This document shows positions 13,901 to 26,255 of a DNA stretch of 64,000 nt, one piece after another. The position numbers and the translations under genes are program-made. Every line of letters starts with the position of its first letter. Position 1 is the stretch's first letter. The DNA lies in the NCBI RefSeq assembly GCF_910594005.1, contig NC_057827.1, forward strand, positions 5,146,001-5,210,000, given 5' to 3'. The notes under the pieces were generated by a model. That model worked only from the letters and a program-made list of their open reading frames with translations, ran no database searches and was not told where the DNA came from. The stretch is from Cervus elaphus (lineage: Eukaryota; Chordata; Mammalia; Artiodactyla; Cervidae).

Positions 13901-16900
13901 GCTTTCATGTTGCTATGGGACCTCAGGGACCCTCTAGACTTGTGATAGTGTTCTTGGGGACTCTCTGGAGTTCCATCAAGGAAGTCAATACTCCTTTCAC
14001 GTTTGATGGGGAACATGGACTTGCTCTACACTCAGTGCAGGTGAATCTGGCCACATCTCACAGCGAGGGGAAAGTCTCATTGTTTCTCTCGAGCTGCAGC
14101 GGGAACCTGGGTTATATTCTCAAGTTATTGCTGGGATGGCCCTTCAAAACTCGTGTTGCTTCAGCGATGTCAGGACTCCTGTCTAGTAACGAGGGACACC
14201 TCGGGATTCTCCTCTTGGTTTGACAGGGAAATAGGGACGTCACTTGAGGTGAGGCGGGAGACCCAGGCTCGCTTCCAGTTTCCAAAGTGATATTGGTATT
14301 CCTGTCAATTTTCAAGAGGAGTCAGGCATCATCTCCTTTTGAAGCATTGAACCCCACGTGCCTCTCGAGTTGTCAAAGGGATGTGAGTCCTGCTGTCGAG
14401 GTTAGGCGGGTAACTAGGGCTCTCTCTAGGGCCTCCACAGGGGATTGAGACATCCCTTCCTGCTGTGAGATGAATGAAGAGCCTGCTTTCAAGTCACTGC
14501 AGGGATATCCGGCCTTATTTCGAGTCAGGGCATCTCGTTGTCCATTCAACTTGAGGCAGCAAACTCAGGGTCCCTCTCACATAACCATAGCTGAGAGAAG
14601 CCTCTTTTTGAGGGGCTTTCGGAACTTTGGCATTCCTCTTGTATTGATGCCGGGGAATCAGCTTTCATCCCAAGATGATTTGGGGTACACGGAGCTTTTC
14701 TCGAGTTGATGTGATGAAATTGGTGTTCCTTTTGATACGGGGCAGTGTTCTCTGGGTATCCTTGGAGTTGCCTATAGGAAGTCAAGCCACTTGTCGTGTT
14801 TGATGAGTAATGCGGATTGGCTCTGGAGCCAAAGCAGGGGAATGGGGCATCATCTCGAGTTGATTTGGGGTACACGGAGCTCTTTCATTTTGCTTCAGTG
14901 ACATCAAGGTCCCTCTAGACTTGTGACAATGTTCTTGGTGACTCTGGATTTCCATCAAGGAAGTCAAGGCTCCTTTCATTTTAATGGTGAACACGGACTT
15001 GCTCTGCATGCAGTGCAGGGGAATCGGGCCTCATCCCGTGGTGAAGGGGAAGTCTCATGGATTTTCTCGAGTTGCAGGGGGAACCTGGGATGTATCTCGA
15101 CTTAGGTCAATGATGGCCCTTCAAAACTCGTGTTTGTTCAGCAACGTCAGAACTCCTGTCTAGGCATGAGGAACACCTCGGGATTCTCCTCGAGCCTTAG
15201 GAGGGCAATAGGGATGCCTCTCGAGGTGAAGCGTTAGACACAGTGTCCCTTTCCAGTTGCCAGAGCGATACTGTGACTCCTGTCCGCTTTCAAAAAGAGT
15301 CAGGCATCGTCTCCTTTTGAAACATTGATCTTCGCGTGCGGCTCGAGTTGTCAAAGGAATGTGAAGCCTCCTGGAGAGATGAGGCGGGGAACTAGGGCTT
15401 TGTCTAGGGTCTCCTCAGGGGATTCAGACATCCCTTCATCTTTTGAGCTAAAAGACGAGCCTGCATTCAAGTCACTGCAGGGAAATCTGGCCTTATTTCG
15501 AGTCAGAGCATCTCGGTGTCCATTCCACTTCAGGCAATACACTCAAGGTCCCTCTCACATAAGTATAGCTGAGAGAAGCCTCCTCTTGAGGTGCTTATGG
15601 AAAGTTGGCTTTCCTCTTGAATCGAAGCCAGGGAATCTACTCTCATCTTGAAATAAGTTGGTGTACATGGAGCTTTCCTGGAGTTGCTGTGCTGAACTTT
15701 GTGTTCCTCTAGACTAGGGACGTTGTTCTCAGAGAATCTCTGGATTTGCCTAAAGGAAGTCAAGCCACGTGTCCTGTTTGATGGGGAATTCAGGATGGCT
15801 CTAGAGTCAGTGCAGGGGAATCAGGCCTCATCTCGAGTTGATTTGTAGTACACGGAGCTCTTTGGTGTTGCTGTGTTGACCTCAGGGTCCGTCTAGACTT
15901 GTGACAGTGTTATTGAGGCCTATCTGCAGTTTCATCTAGGAAGTCAAGGCTCCGTTCCTGTCTGATGGGGAACACGGACTTGCTCTGCACGCAATGCAGG
16001 GAAATCGGGCCTCATCTCGCGGCAAGGAGGAAGTCTCATGGTTTTTCTCGATTTGCGGAGTGAACATGTGGCATGATCTCGAGTTAGGTGGGGATGTGCC
16101 TTCAAAACTTGTGTTGGTCCAGCGGCGTCAGGAGTCCTGTCTAGCATCGAGGGACACCTGGAGATTCTCCTCAAGGCTTGGCAGGGCAATAGGGACACCT
16201 CTCGAGGTGAGGTGGGAGACCCAGTCTCCCTTTTCACTTGTCACAGGAATATTGGGTTTCCTATCAATTTTCAAGAGTAGTCAGGCACCGTCTCCTTTTG
16301 AAACATTGAACTCCGCGTGCTGCTCGAATTGTCAAAGGAATGTGAGGCCTCCTGGAGAGATAATGCGGGGTACTCGGGCTTTCTCTATGGTCTCCACGGG
16401 GAATCAGACATCCCTTTATCTTGTGAGATGAAAGACGAGTCTGCATTCAAGTCACTGCAGGGAAATCTGGCCTTATTTTGAGTCAGGGCATCTTGTTGTC
16501 CATTCCATTTGAGGCAGCATACTCAGGGTCCCACCAACCTACCTATAGCTGAGAGAAGCATCCTCTTGTGGGGCTTGTGGAAAGCTGGCATTCTTCTTGA
16601 GTCAAAGCCAGGTAATCAGCTCTCATCTCGAGATGATTTGAGGTACACGGAGCTTTTGTCGAGTTGCTGTGTTAAACGTGGTATTCCTCTAGACTTGAGA
16701 CGGTCTTCTCGGGTAATCTCTGGAGTTGCCTAAAGGAAGTCAAGCCACTTGTCCATTTTAATGTGGAAGTCGGGATGGCTCTGGACACCATGAAGGGGAA
16801 TTGGGCCTCATTTCGAGTTGATTTCGTGTACACGGTGTGCTTTCATGTTGCTGCGGGGACCTCAGGGTCCCTCTAGATTTCTGACAGTGTTCCTGGGACT

Positions 16901-19900
16901 CTCTGGAGTTCCATCAAGGAAGTCAAGTCTCCTTTCGTTTTTGATGGGGTACATGGACTTGCTCTGCATGCAGTGCATGGGATTCGGTCCTCATCTAGCA
17001 GCAAGGGGAAAGTCTCATGATTTTTCTGGAATTGCGGTGGGAACCTGAGTTATGTTCTCGAGTTATGGCAGGGATGGCCCTTCAAAACTCGTGTTGGTTC
17101 AGCGACGTCAGGACTCCTGTCTAGTTGCGAGGGACACCTTGTGATTTTTCTCGAGGCTTGGCAGGACAATAGGGTCTCCTCTTGAGGTGAGGCGGGAGAC
17201 CCAGTTTCCCTTTGCAGTTGCCACAGGTATATTGGTATTCCTATCAATGTTCAAGAGGAGTCAGGCATCGTCTCCTTTTGAACCATTGAACTCCGCATGC
17301 CTCTCGAGGTTTCAAAAGGATGTGAGGCCTCCTGTGGAGATGAGGTGGGGACTAGGGCATTCTCTAGTGTATCCATAGGGGATTCAGTCATCCCTTCCAC
17401 TTGTGAGATGAGAGACGAGCCTGCATTCAAGTCACTGCAGGGAAATCTGGCCTTATTTCGAGTCAGGGCATCTTGGTGTCCATTCCACAACAGGCAACAA
17501 ACCCAGGGTACCTCTCACATACATATAGCTGAGAGAAGCCTCCTCTTGACGTGCTTGTGGATAGTTGGCATTCCTCTTGAGTCAAAGCCAGGGAATCAGC
17601 TCTCATCTCGAAATAATTTGGCGTACACGGAACTTTCCTAGAGTTGCTGTGTTGAACTTTGTGTTCGTCTAGACTAGGGACGTTGTTCTCAGAGAATCTC
17701 TGGAGTTGCCTAAAGGCAGGCAAGCCATGTGTCCTGTTTGATGGGGAATGCAGGATGGCTCTGGAGCCAATGCATGGGAATCGGGCCTCTTCTCGAGTTG
17801 ATTTGTGGTACACGGAACTCTTATGTGTTGTTGCATTGACCTCAGGGTCCTTCTAGCCTTGTGACAGTGTTATTGAGGACTATATGGAGTTTCATCTAGG
17901 AAGTCAAGGCTCCTTTCGTGTTTCATGGGGAACTCGGATGTACTCTGCACGCAATGCAGGGGAAATGGGCCTCATCTCGCGGCGAGGGGGAAGTCTCATG
18001 GTTTTTCTCGAGTTGCAGCGGTAACCTGGGGTATGTTCTCGAGTAACGGCAGTGATGGGCCTTCAAAACTCGTGTTGATTCAGCGAGGTCAGAACTCCTG
18101 GCTGGTTGCAAGGGACACGTTGGGTTTCTCCTCAAGGCTTGGCAGGGCAATAGGGACACCTCTCGTTGTGAGGCGAGACACCCAGGCTCCCTTCCCAGTT
18201 GCCACAGGCGTATTCTGATTCCTATCCATTTTCAAGAGGAGTCAGGAATCTTCTCCTTTTGAAGCATTGATCTCCGCATGCCTCTCGAGTTTTCAAAGGG
18301 ATGTGAGGTCTCCTATCGAGGTGAGACATCGAACTACCTCTTTACCTAGGGCCTCCACAGGGGAATCAGACATTCCTTCATCTTGTAAGATGAAAAACGA
18401 GCCTGCATTCAAGTCAGTGCAGGGAATTCTGGGCTTATTTCGAGTCAGGGCATCTCGGTGTCTATTCCACTTGAGGCAGCAAACTCAGGGTCTCTCTCAT
18501 ATACATATAGCTGAGAGAAGCCGCGTCTTGAGGTCCTTTTGGAACGTTGGCATTCCTCTTGATTTGAAGCCCATGAATCAGCTCTCATCTCGAGATGATT
18601 TGGGAAACACGGAGCTTTTCTCGAGTTGCTGTGCTGAACGTGGTGTTCCTCTAGACTTGGGACAGTGTTTTCGGGAAATCTCTGGAATTGCCTAAAGGAA
18701 GGCAAGACACTTGTCTTGTTTGATGGGGAATGCATGATGGCTCTGGAGCCAATGCAGGGGAATCGGGCCTCATCTCCAGTTGATTTAGGTTACGCTGAGC
18801 TCTTTCTTGTTGCTGCGGTGAATTCAGAGTCCCTCTACACTTGTAACTGTGTTCTTGTGGACTCTCTGGAGATCCATCAAGGAAGTCAAGGCTCCTTTCA
18901 TGTTTGATGGGGAACACGGAATTGCTCTCCATGCAATGCAGGGAAATCGGGCATCATCTCACAGCAATTGGGAAGTCTCTAGGTTTTTCTAGATTTTCAG
19001 CAGGAACCTGGGGTATATGCTCGAGTTACGACGGGGACGGCCCTTCAAAACTCGCGTTTGTTCAGCAACGTCACAACTCCTGCCTAGTTGCGAGGGACAC
19101 CTCAGGATTCTCCTCGAGGCTTGGCAGGGCAATAGGGACGCCTCTCAAAGTAAGGCATGAGACCCAGTGTCCCTTTCCAGTTGACAGAGAGATTTTGTGA
19201 CTCTTGTCAGTATTCAGGAGGAGTCAGGCATCACCTCCTTTTGAAGCATTGAACTCCGCATGCCTCTCAAGTTGTCAAAGAGATGTGAGGCCTCCTGTCG
19301 AGATGAGGCCGGGAACTAGGGCTTTCTCTAGGGTCTCTACAGGGGATTCAGTCATCCCTTCATCTTGTGAGATGAAAAGCGAGCCTGCATTCGAGTCACT
19401 GCAGGGAAATCCGGCCTTATTTCAAGTCCGGGCATCTCAATGTCCATTCCACATGAGGCAGCCTACTCAGGTTCCCTCTCAAATACATATAGCTTAGAGA
19501 AGCCTCCTCTTGGGTGGTTCTGGAAGTTTGCATTCCTCTTGAGTCCAAGCCAGGGAATCAGCTCTCATCTCGAGATGATTTGGGGTACACGGAACTTTTC
19601 TCGATTTGCTGTGCTGGAGTCGGTGTTCTCTACAATTGGGATGGTTTTCTCGGGGAATCTCTGGAGTTGCCTAAAGGAAGTTAGTCCACTTGTCTTGTTT
19701 GATGGGGAATGCGAGATGGCTCTTGAGCCAATGCAGGGGATTCAGATCTCACCTCAAGTTGATTTGGGGTGCACAGAGCTCTTTCGTGTTGCTACGGGGA
19801 CCTCAGGGTCCCGCTAGACTTCTGACACTGTTCTTGGGGAATTTCTGGAGGTCCATAAAGGAAGTCAAGTCTCCTTTCGTGTTTGATGAGGAACATGGAC

Positions 19901-21339
19901 TTGCTCTGCATGCAGCATTGTAATCGGGCTTCATCTCGTGTTGTTGGGGAAGTCTCATGGTTTTTCTTGAGTTGCAGCGGGAATCTGGGGTATGTTCTCG
20001 TGTTACAGCGGGGATGGCCCTTCAAAACTCGTGTTGGTTCAGCGACTTCAGGACTCTTGCCTAGTTGCCAGGAATACCTCGGGATTCTCCTCGAGGCTTG
20101 GCAGGGCAATAGGGACAACTCTCGATGTGAGAAGGGAGACCCAGGCTCCCTTCCCAGTTGCCACAGGGATATTGGGATTCCTATCAAATTTCAAGGTGAG
20201 TCAGGCCTTGTCTCCTTTTGATGCCTTGAACTCCGCGCTCCTCTCGAGTTGTCAAAGGGATGTGCGGACTCCTGTCTAGATGAGTCGGGGAACAAGGGCT
20301 TTCTTTAGGGTCTCACAGGGGATTCAGTTATCCCTTCATCTTGTGAGATGAAAGACGAGCCTGCGTTCACATCACTGCAGGGAAATCCGGCCTTATTTCG
20401 TGTCTGGGCATCTCATTGTACATTCTTCTTGAGGCAGCAAACTCAGGGTCCCACTGTGATACCTATAGCTGAGAGAAGCCTCCTCTTGAGGTGCTTGTGG
20501 ACAGTTGGCATTCCCCTTGTGTCGAATCCAGGGAATCAGCTTTCATCTCAAGATGATTTGGGGTACATGGAGCTTTTCTCTAGTTGCTCTGCAGAACTTT
20601 GTGTTCCTCTGGACTTGGGACGGTGTTCTTGGGGAATCTCTGGAGTTGCCTAAATGAAGGCAAGCCACTTGTCGTGTTTGATGGGGATCGCGGGATGGCT
20701 CTGGAGCTAATGCAGGGGAATTAGGCCTCATCTCGTGTTGATTTGGGGTACTTGAAGCTCTTTCGTGTTGCTGCGGTGAACTCAGGTTCCCTCTAGACTT
20801 GTGTCAGTGTTCTTGGAGACTCTCTGGAGTACCATCAAGGAAGTCCATGCTCCTATCGCATTTGCTGGGGAACACAGAATTGCTCTGCATGCAATGCAGG
20901 GGAATCGGGGCTCATCTGGCAGCGAGAGGTATGTCTCATGGCTTTTCTCCAGTTGCGGCGGAAACCAGGGGTATATTCTCGAGTTACGACGGAATGGCTG
21001 TTCAAAACTCGTGTTTGTTCAGAGACGTCAGGACTCTTGTCTACTTGCGAGGGACAACTCGGGATTCTCCTCGAGGCTTGGCAGGGAAAATAGGACATTC
21101 TCAAAGTGAGGCGGGAGACCCAGGGCCCTTTTCCAGTTGCCACAGTGATATTAGGGTTCATACAATTTTCAAGATGAGTCAGGCATTGTGTCCTTTTGAA
21201 GATATGAACTCCGTGTTTCTCTCGAGTTCTCAAAGGGATGTGAGGCCTCCTGTCGAGGTGATGTGGGGATCTAGGGCTCTCCTTTGGGTCTCCACAGGGA
21301 ATTCAGGCATCCCTACATCGTGTGAGATGAAAGACCAGC

Positions 21340-22932
21340 CTGCATTCAAGTCACTGCAGTCAAATCCGGCTTTATTTTGAGTCAGGGTGTCTCGGTGTCC
21401 ATTCCACTTGAGGCAGCAAACTCAGGGTCCCTCTCCCATACCTATAGTTGAGGCAAGTCTCCTCTTTAGGTGCTTGTGGAAAGTTGGTATTCCTCTTGAG
21501 TCGAAGCCAGGGAATCAGCTCTCATCTCGAGTTGATTTGTGGTACAAGGAGCTCTTTCTTGTTGTTGTGGTGGCCTCAGTGTCCCTCTAGACTTGTTAAA
21601 GAGTTCCTGGTGATTCTCTGGAGTTCCATCAAGGAAGTCAAGGCTCCTTTCGTATTCTGTGTGGAATACGGAATTGCTCTGCCTGCAATGCAGGGAAATC
21701 GGGCCTCATCTCGCGGCGAGGGGGAAGTCTCATGGTTTTTCTCGAGTTGCGGCAGGAACCTGGGCTATATTTTCGAGTTACAACGGGGATGTCCCTTCAA
21801 AATCGTGTCTGTTCAGCGATGTCACAACTCCTGTCTAGTTGCGAGGGACACCTCGGGATTCTCCTCGAGGCTTTGCAGGGGATTAGGGACGCCTCTCGAG
21901 GTAAGGCGGCAGACCCAGTGTCCCTTTCCAGTTGCCACAGGGATATTTGGATTCCTATCAATTTTCAAGAGGAGTCAGGCATCGTCTCCTTTTGAAGCAT
22001 TGAACTCTGTGTTCTTCTCGAGTTGTCAAAGGGATGTGAGGCCTCCTGTTGAGATGAGGCGGGGAACTAGGGCTTTCTTTAGTGTCTCCACATGGGATTC
22101 ATACATCCCTTCATCTTTTGAGATGAAAGACGAGCCTGCATTCAAGTCACTGCAGGGAAATCCAGCCTTATTTCGAGTCAGGGCATCTCCGTGTCCATTC
22201 CACCTGAGGCAGCAAACTCAGGGTCCCTCTCACATACTTATAGCTGAGAGAAGCCTCCTCTTGAGGTGCTTGTGAAAAGTTGGCATTCCTCTTGATTCAA
22301 AGCCAGGGAATCAGCTCTCATCTCGAGTTGATTTGGGGTGCATGGAGCTTTTTCATGTTGCTGCGATGACCTCAGAGTCCCTTTAAACTTGTCACAGTGT
22401 TCTTGGCGACTCCATCAAGTTCCATCAAGGAAGCCAAGACTCCTTTCGTGTTTGATGTGGAACACGGAATTGCTCTGCATGCAATGTAGGGGAATCTTGC
22501 CTCATCTCGTGGTGAGTGGGATGTCTCATGGTTTTTCTCAATTTTCGGTGGAAACCAGGGTATATTCATGAGTTACGACAGGGATGGCCCTTCAAAACTC
22601 GTGTTTGTTCAGCGACGTCAAGATTCCGGTCTAGTTGCAAGGGACAACTCAGGATTCTCCTCGAGGCGTGGCAGGGTAATAGGGACGTCTCCCGAGGGGA
22701 GGCAGGTGACCCAGGGTCCCTTTCCAGTTTCCACAGGGATTTTGGGATTCCTGTCAATTTTCAAGAGGAGTCAGGCTTTGTCTCCTTTTGAAGCATTGAA
22801 CTCTGCGTTCCTCTTGAGTTGTCAAAGGGGTGTGAGGCCTCCTGACGAGATGAGGCATGGAACTAGGGCTTTCTCTAGGGTCTCCACAGGGGATTCAGAC
22901 ATCCCTTCATCTTGTGAGATGAAAGACGAGCC
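21340..22932 (+). repeat. Two consecutive short (796-bp) monomers
   Basis: The phase marks at 21340, 22136 and 22932 are 796 bp apart, against 980 for the other + orientation units. The missing ~185 bp (six 31-bp subrepeats) is the block that normally runs from the first TCTCATCTCGAGATGATTTG to the second CCTCATCTCGAGTTGATTTG. In these monomers the first half of one copy passes straight into the second half of the other, as expected of a deletion by unequal exchange. Confidence 0.85.
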
Positions 22933-23533
22933 TGTGTTCATGGCACTGCAAGGAAATCCGGCCTTCTTTTGCGTCACGGCATCTCGGTGTCCATTCCACC
23001 TGAGGCAGACAACTCAGGGTCCCTCTCACATACCTATAGCTGAGAGAAGCCTCCTCTTGAGGTACTTTTGGAAAGTTGGCATTCCTCTTGAGTCGAAGCC
23101 AGGGAATCAGCTCTCATCTCGATAAAATTTCGGCTACATGGTGCTTTTCTCAAGTTGCTGTACTGATCTTGATGTTCCTTTAGACTTGGGACAGTGTTCT
23201 CAGGGAATCTCTGGAGTTGCCTAAAGGAAGTCAAGGCATTTGTCATGTTTGATGGCAAACACGGGATGGCTCTGGATCCAATGCAGGGGAATTTGGCCTC
23301 ATCTCATGGTGATTTGGTGTACATGACGCTCTTTTGTTTTGCTGTGGTGACCTCAGGGTCCCTGTAGACTTTGACAGTGTTCTTGGGGACTGTCTGGAGT
23401 TCCATCAAGGAAGTCAAGGCTCCTTTCTTGTTTGATGTGGAACACGGAATTGCTCTGCAAGCATGCATGTGAATCGGGCCTCATGTCGTGGCGAGGTGGA
23501 AGTCTCATGGTTTTTCTCGAGTTGTGATAGGAA

Positions 23534-23539
23534 TCTGGG
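23534..23539. repeat. ERV target-site duplication, left copy
   Basis: TCTGGG lies directly before the LTR terminus TGTTGGGG and is matched by TCTGGG after the right LTR. A 6-bp duplication is typical of class II (betaretrovirus-like) integrases. Confidence 0.9.
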
Positions 23540-23766
23540 TGTTGGGGTCATTTAATGGACTGGAACCTTGTGGTACAGAGTCGACGATAGGAAAGTAACA
23601 AAGAGAATGTGGCTGATATCCCTTGATTTATGCAGAGGACCAATAAAGTGCTTGATGCAGGACTTGCATCCCTCACGAAGGCACCAGGTGCCCTCTCAAT
23701 GGGGTCTTAGAAGCCACGGGCAGAAAAGTGAGCATGACGGCTCTCCATGCTCCAGAGAGTCAGCCA

Positions 23767-23770
<4 letters not shown>

Positions 23771-23813
<43 letters not shown>

Positions 23814-23832
23814 AGAGAGAGACAAAAAAGAC
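23771..23832. repeat. (GA)n microsatellite within the 3' LTR
   Basis: An almost pure GA run followed by an A/G-rich tail. The matching site in the other LTR (about 31608-31650) is shorter and broken by A-runs, which accounts for much of the 15-bp length difference between the LTRs. It is therefore an LTR component that expanded after integration. Confidence 0.85.
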
Positions 23833-23865
23833 CCGGGGACCTAAGCTCTGATGGAGCAAAGGTGC

Positions 23866-23897
23866 TTTAATGATTTTTCTATGAGTATATATATAGG
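23866..23897 (-). promoter_or_regulatory. LTR TATA-like box and ATTAAA poly(A) signal
   Basis: Read on the minus strand, CCTATATATATAC is followed within about 15 bases by ATTAAA. The 5' LTR has the shorter form CCTATATATAC at about 31713-31723 and ATTAAA at about 31691-31696. This is the expected promoter and polyadenylation core of the LTR. Activity is not implied. Confidence 0.55.
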
Positions 23898-24196
23898 CTG
23901 CAGTACAAGAAACTTCTTTTGGGAATGATAGAGATCAGAAAACCAAACGTACAGCAACCGTTACCAAGGGAACAAGGGGTAATCTTAGTCACAAGGTCAG
24001 GAGACAATCCATATCTCAAGAAAGGGGCCAAGACTAAACTGTTTTGTCCTAAAGAGAATGTTTACTAAAGGAGACCCAAGCCTGCCTCACACAATTACCT
24101 CAGTCCCTGGGAGAAGCATGCTGTTCCACTTGAAGAGGGACAAAGGACTCCTGAGAGACAGCATGTAGGAATCCTCCCATCAAACATTCGCTGACA

Positions 24197-24210
24197 ATTC
24201 CCCCTTTTTA
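24197..24210 (-). other. Polypurine tract (plus-strand primer site)
   Basis: On the minus strand this reads TAAAAAGGGGGAAT and abuts the LTR start TGTCAG. A purine run directly before U3 is the retroviral polypurine tract. It fixes the provirus orientation as minus. Confidence 0.85.
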
Positions 24211-24248
24211 TTTATAATATTTGCAAGAAGAGTTCTGAGCATCAGAGT

Positions 24249-26255
24249 TTATTCAGTTTTAACAATCTTTGCATGAAGGCAACAGCAGACAACAAATATA
24301 ATTGTTAAGATAATCACCAAAATTATAGTTCTTGACCCAATGTTATGAGTAAGGCTCTGAAACCATCCATGCGGGTCTAGCCCAGATAATTGATCAGCCA
24401 ATTGTTTAGCTAAAGTTCCCATACTAGTGGAAGAGGGCAGATTATTAGAAAAGGTTTCACATATTTCTTTTTTGTAATAACTGTACATTCAGAAAGGCAT
24501 TATCATATATGTTTTAAAAATGAAACTTGATTTGTTTCCAGTTGTAGCCACTATTATAGAAATGAACAGGAGTAACATGAAATTGAGTAGAATTTCAATC
24601 ATATTTTAGCATCATCTGTTTTTGTACATGTGTTCATTGATCTCCAACCCATTTGATGGCTGTGCTCAGTTCTTGTATTTTTTTTTTTTTTTAATATCCT
24701 CATCTATTTGAGCCTGAGTGGCCCACATAGTATGAGCATCTTTAGTCCAATTTTGGATAAAATTATGTGTCTGAATAGAGGTTTGTAAAGCAACACCAGT
24801 GACAGCAGCAGTGGTGCAAATGACTATTAATCCCAAAATACTAAAAATCAGCCATCCAGTGAATCATCTAGATCACCGGAGCAATTTAGTAAGCAACCGG
24901 GAAGCAAGTCCAGCCATGGGACCTTCTTCCCAGGGCTGTTGGAGATTTATTGGTAACCATAGACTACGTCGAGATCGAAGAATTAAAAGAGAATCATATT
25001 TTAAGGAAATAGAGAAGTTAAGACAAGTATATAATCTGCAATTTCTGCAAGTTACAGAACATACAGTCTTATTGAATTGTAAGTTTCCTATAGCTATAAC
25101 AAAAGGAAATGGAACACAGGCTTGTATAAAATATGATTGATTATAGCAAAATAAATAATTGCTATGGCTATGATTGGTCTTTGTGAAATGTCCGGTCCAA
25201 GTCTCAAGTTCCTCAGTGCTTGCAGCAAGCTTCCAGATATCCCAAGTTCAGGCCCAGTCTGTTTATCGAGGATGATTTGAGGACGACGGGGGACCATTCC
25301 ACTGTCATGTCATCCAAGAAGTCCTCTGTCATGGTGATGCCCTATTGTAGTATCGGTAACCTTCCGTGCCACTCGAGTAATGTAATCACATACAGTACTG
25401 TTAATATCATCTGAGCAGTTAGATAACCACATACTGTGGGGTCCCCAATCAACAATTGTATGATTGGCTAAAAATATTAATTTTTCTGATTTAGTCTGAC
25501 ATTTGTCCCAATGAACAGGAATATATTTAAAGTTCTTATTAGTAAACCCTTGGCATGTTGTTCTTTGTTCTTTCCCTAATTCTTTCCCTAAAGTTTCAGT
25601 AGTATAAACATGGTTCACTGACAAAGAAAGGGCAGTAAATAATCCAAGTAGTGTCCGAAAATCCTTTTCTGGAGGCAGGACAAAAGCCCAAGTTTGTCGA
25701 CTAATGTTTATACATAATTCTGTTGGGTCCATACATAAAGGAAGGACTTCATAACCTAGAACGATATTAATTAGTTTTTCTTTTTCTTCAGGATGAGAGG
25801 GCCCCTCCAAGTTCCAAGGAGGGGGCATCTGTGTTGACTCATTAGTGGATATGATTGGTCCTATATCTGTCCATTTTACAACCTACAATAAAAAAGGGGG
25901 ATTAGGTATATAAGCCCAATAAGTGTGATCAATCAGGTCAGCCTGAGTGGGGGAAGCAAAAGCAAGCAAAGAAAGCATAGTGAAGAAAAATATTTCAGGA
26001 TTCCGAGGCATTCCCTGTTGAGAAATCAGATTTTCAGTTTGATTAGTAAGGGTTTTTATCTGTCCCCAAGTAGGGAAATCATAAGGTTGATGACGTCGAG
26101 TGCAGCGTTTTTTGGAAAATTTTTAATGTCACCATGGCTTGTATTGGAATTTTTTCTTCTTGGGTTTTTTGCTGTTTCATCTCTAGTCTGAATGCTGGGG
26201 GCTCCCTTAGGTTGAATCTTCTGAAGAGGAAGTCATGTGAGCTCGTTGGATCCAT
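24249..26255 (-). pseudogene. env: Broken env gene (surface and transmembrane subunits)
   Basis: HML-like envelope reading frame in pieces. A probable start (MDPTSSHD, ATG at 26255) overlaps the integrase end in another frame. A hydrophobic signal-like stretch (FFFTMLSLLAFASPTQA) lies near 25950-26000. The surface subunit continues through an aromatic YWAY motif near 25915 and an in-frame stop at 25883-25885 into a 172-codon open stretch (25310-25828) with N-glycosylation sites (NIS, NHT, NCS, NST). A cysteine-rich part lies near 24980-25140. Two in-frame TGA codons (24873-24875 and 24864-24866) sit at the expected surface/transmembrane cleavage region. A hydrophobic fusion-peptide-like segment and heptad region follow, interrupted by a 15-T run (24678-24692). 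The C-terminal 79 codons (24249-24488) include a membrane anchor (TIILVIILTIIFVVCCC). Non-functional. Confidence 0.85.

Larger units (their letters stand above)
1..23539 (+). repeat. Satellite I-like tandem array, + orientation, ~980-bp monomers
   Basis: Continuous tandem satellite. Taking the motif CTGCATTC (or its one-base variants) as monomer phase mark, it occurs at 721, 1705, 2684, 3667, 4645, 5623, 6601, 7580, 8561, 9545, 10525, 11551, 12532, 13510, 14483, 15461, 16441, 17421, 18403, 19385, 20361, 21340, 22136 and 22932. Spacing is 973-984 bp except 1026 at 10525-11551, which is explained by a poly-T insertion, and two spacings of 796 bp at the end. Each monomer divides into about 32 degenerate subrepeats of 31 bp, most beginning with TCTCGAG or a variant. 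This 31-bp build is the known feature of pecoran satellite I (bovine 1.715-like). Monomers differ from one another by roughly 10-20% by eye, more at CpG sites. No gene lies in this stretch; the open frames in it are by-products of the repeat. Confidence 0.93.
23540..24196 (-). repeat. 3' LTR of the provirus
   Basis: A 657-bp LTR with TG...CA ends, next to the polypurine tract, so it is the 3' LTR on the minus strand. It aligns along its length with 31378-32019. On the minus strand it shows a TATA-like tract CCTATATATATAC (23885-23897), then ATTAAA (23866-23871) as likely polyadenylation signal, then a stretch containing a (GA)n microsatellite and the conserved terminal GACCCCAACA. The short distance from TATA to ATTAAA implies a short R region, as in betaretroviruses. 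Confidence 0.9.

Noticed and set aside
21448..22275. A 275-codon open reading frame on the + strand, the longest in the window
   Set aside because: It lies wholly within satellite, cycles through the same peptide motifs as dozens of other frames, has no start context or domain, and its homologues in neighbouring monomers are broken. It is a repeat artefact.
1..23539. CRISPR-like regular repeats, because of the even 31-bp spacing
   Set aside because: There are no unique spacers between the repeats; the whole unit is degenerate tandem satellite in a ruminant genome.
23568..23870. A 100-codon + strand frame with a long Arg-Glu repeat
   Set aside because: It is the LTR in antisense, with the Arg-Glu run encoded by the GA microsatellite. 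The matching frame in the other LTR (31406-31675) differs in length.
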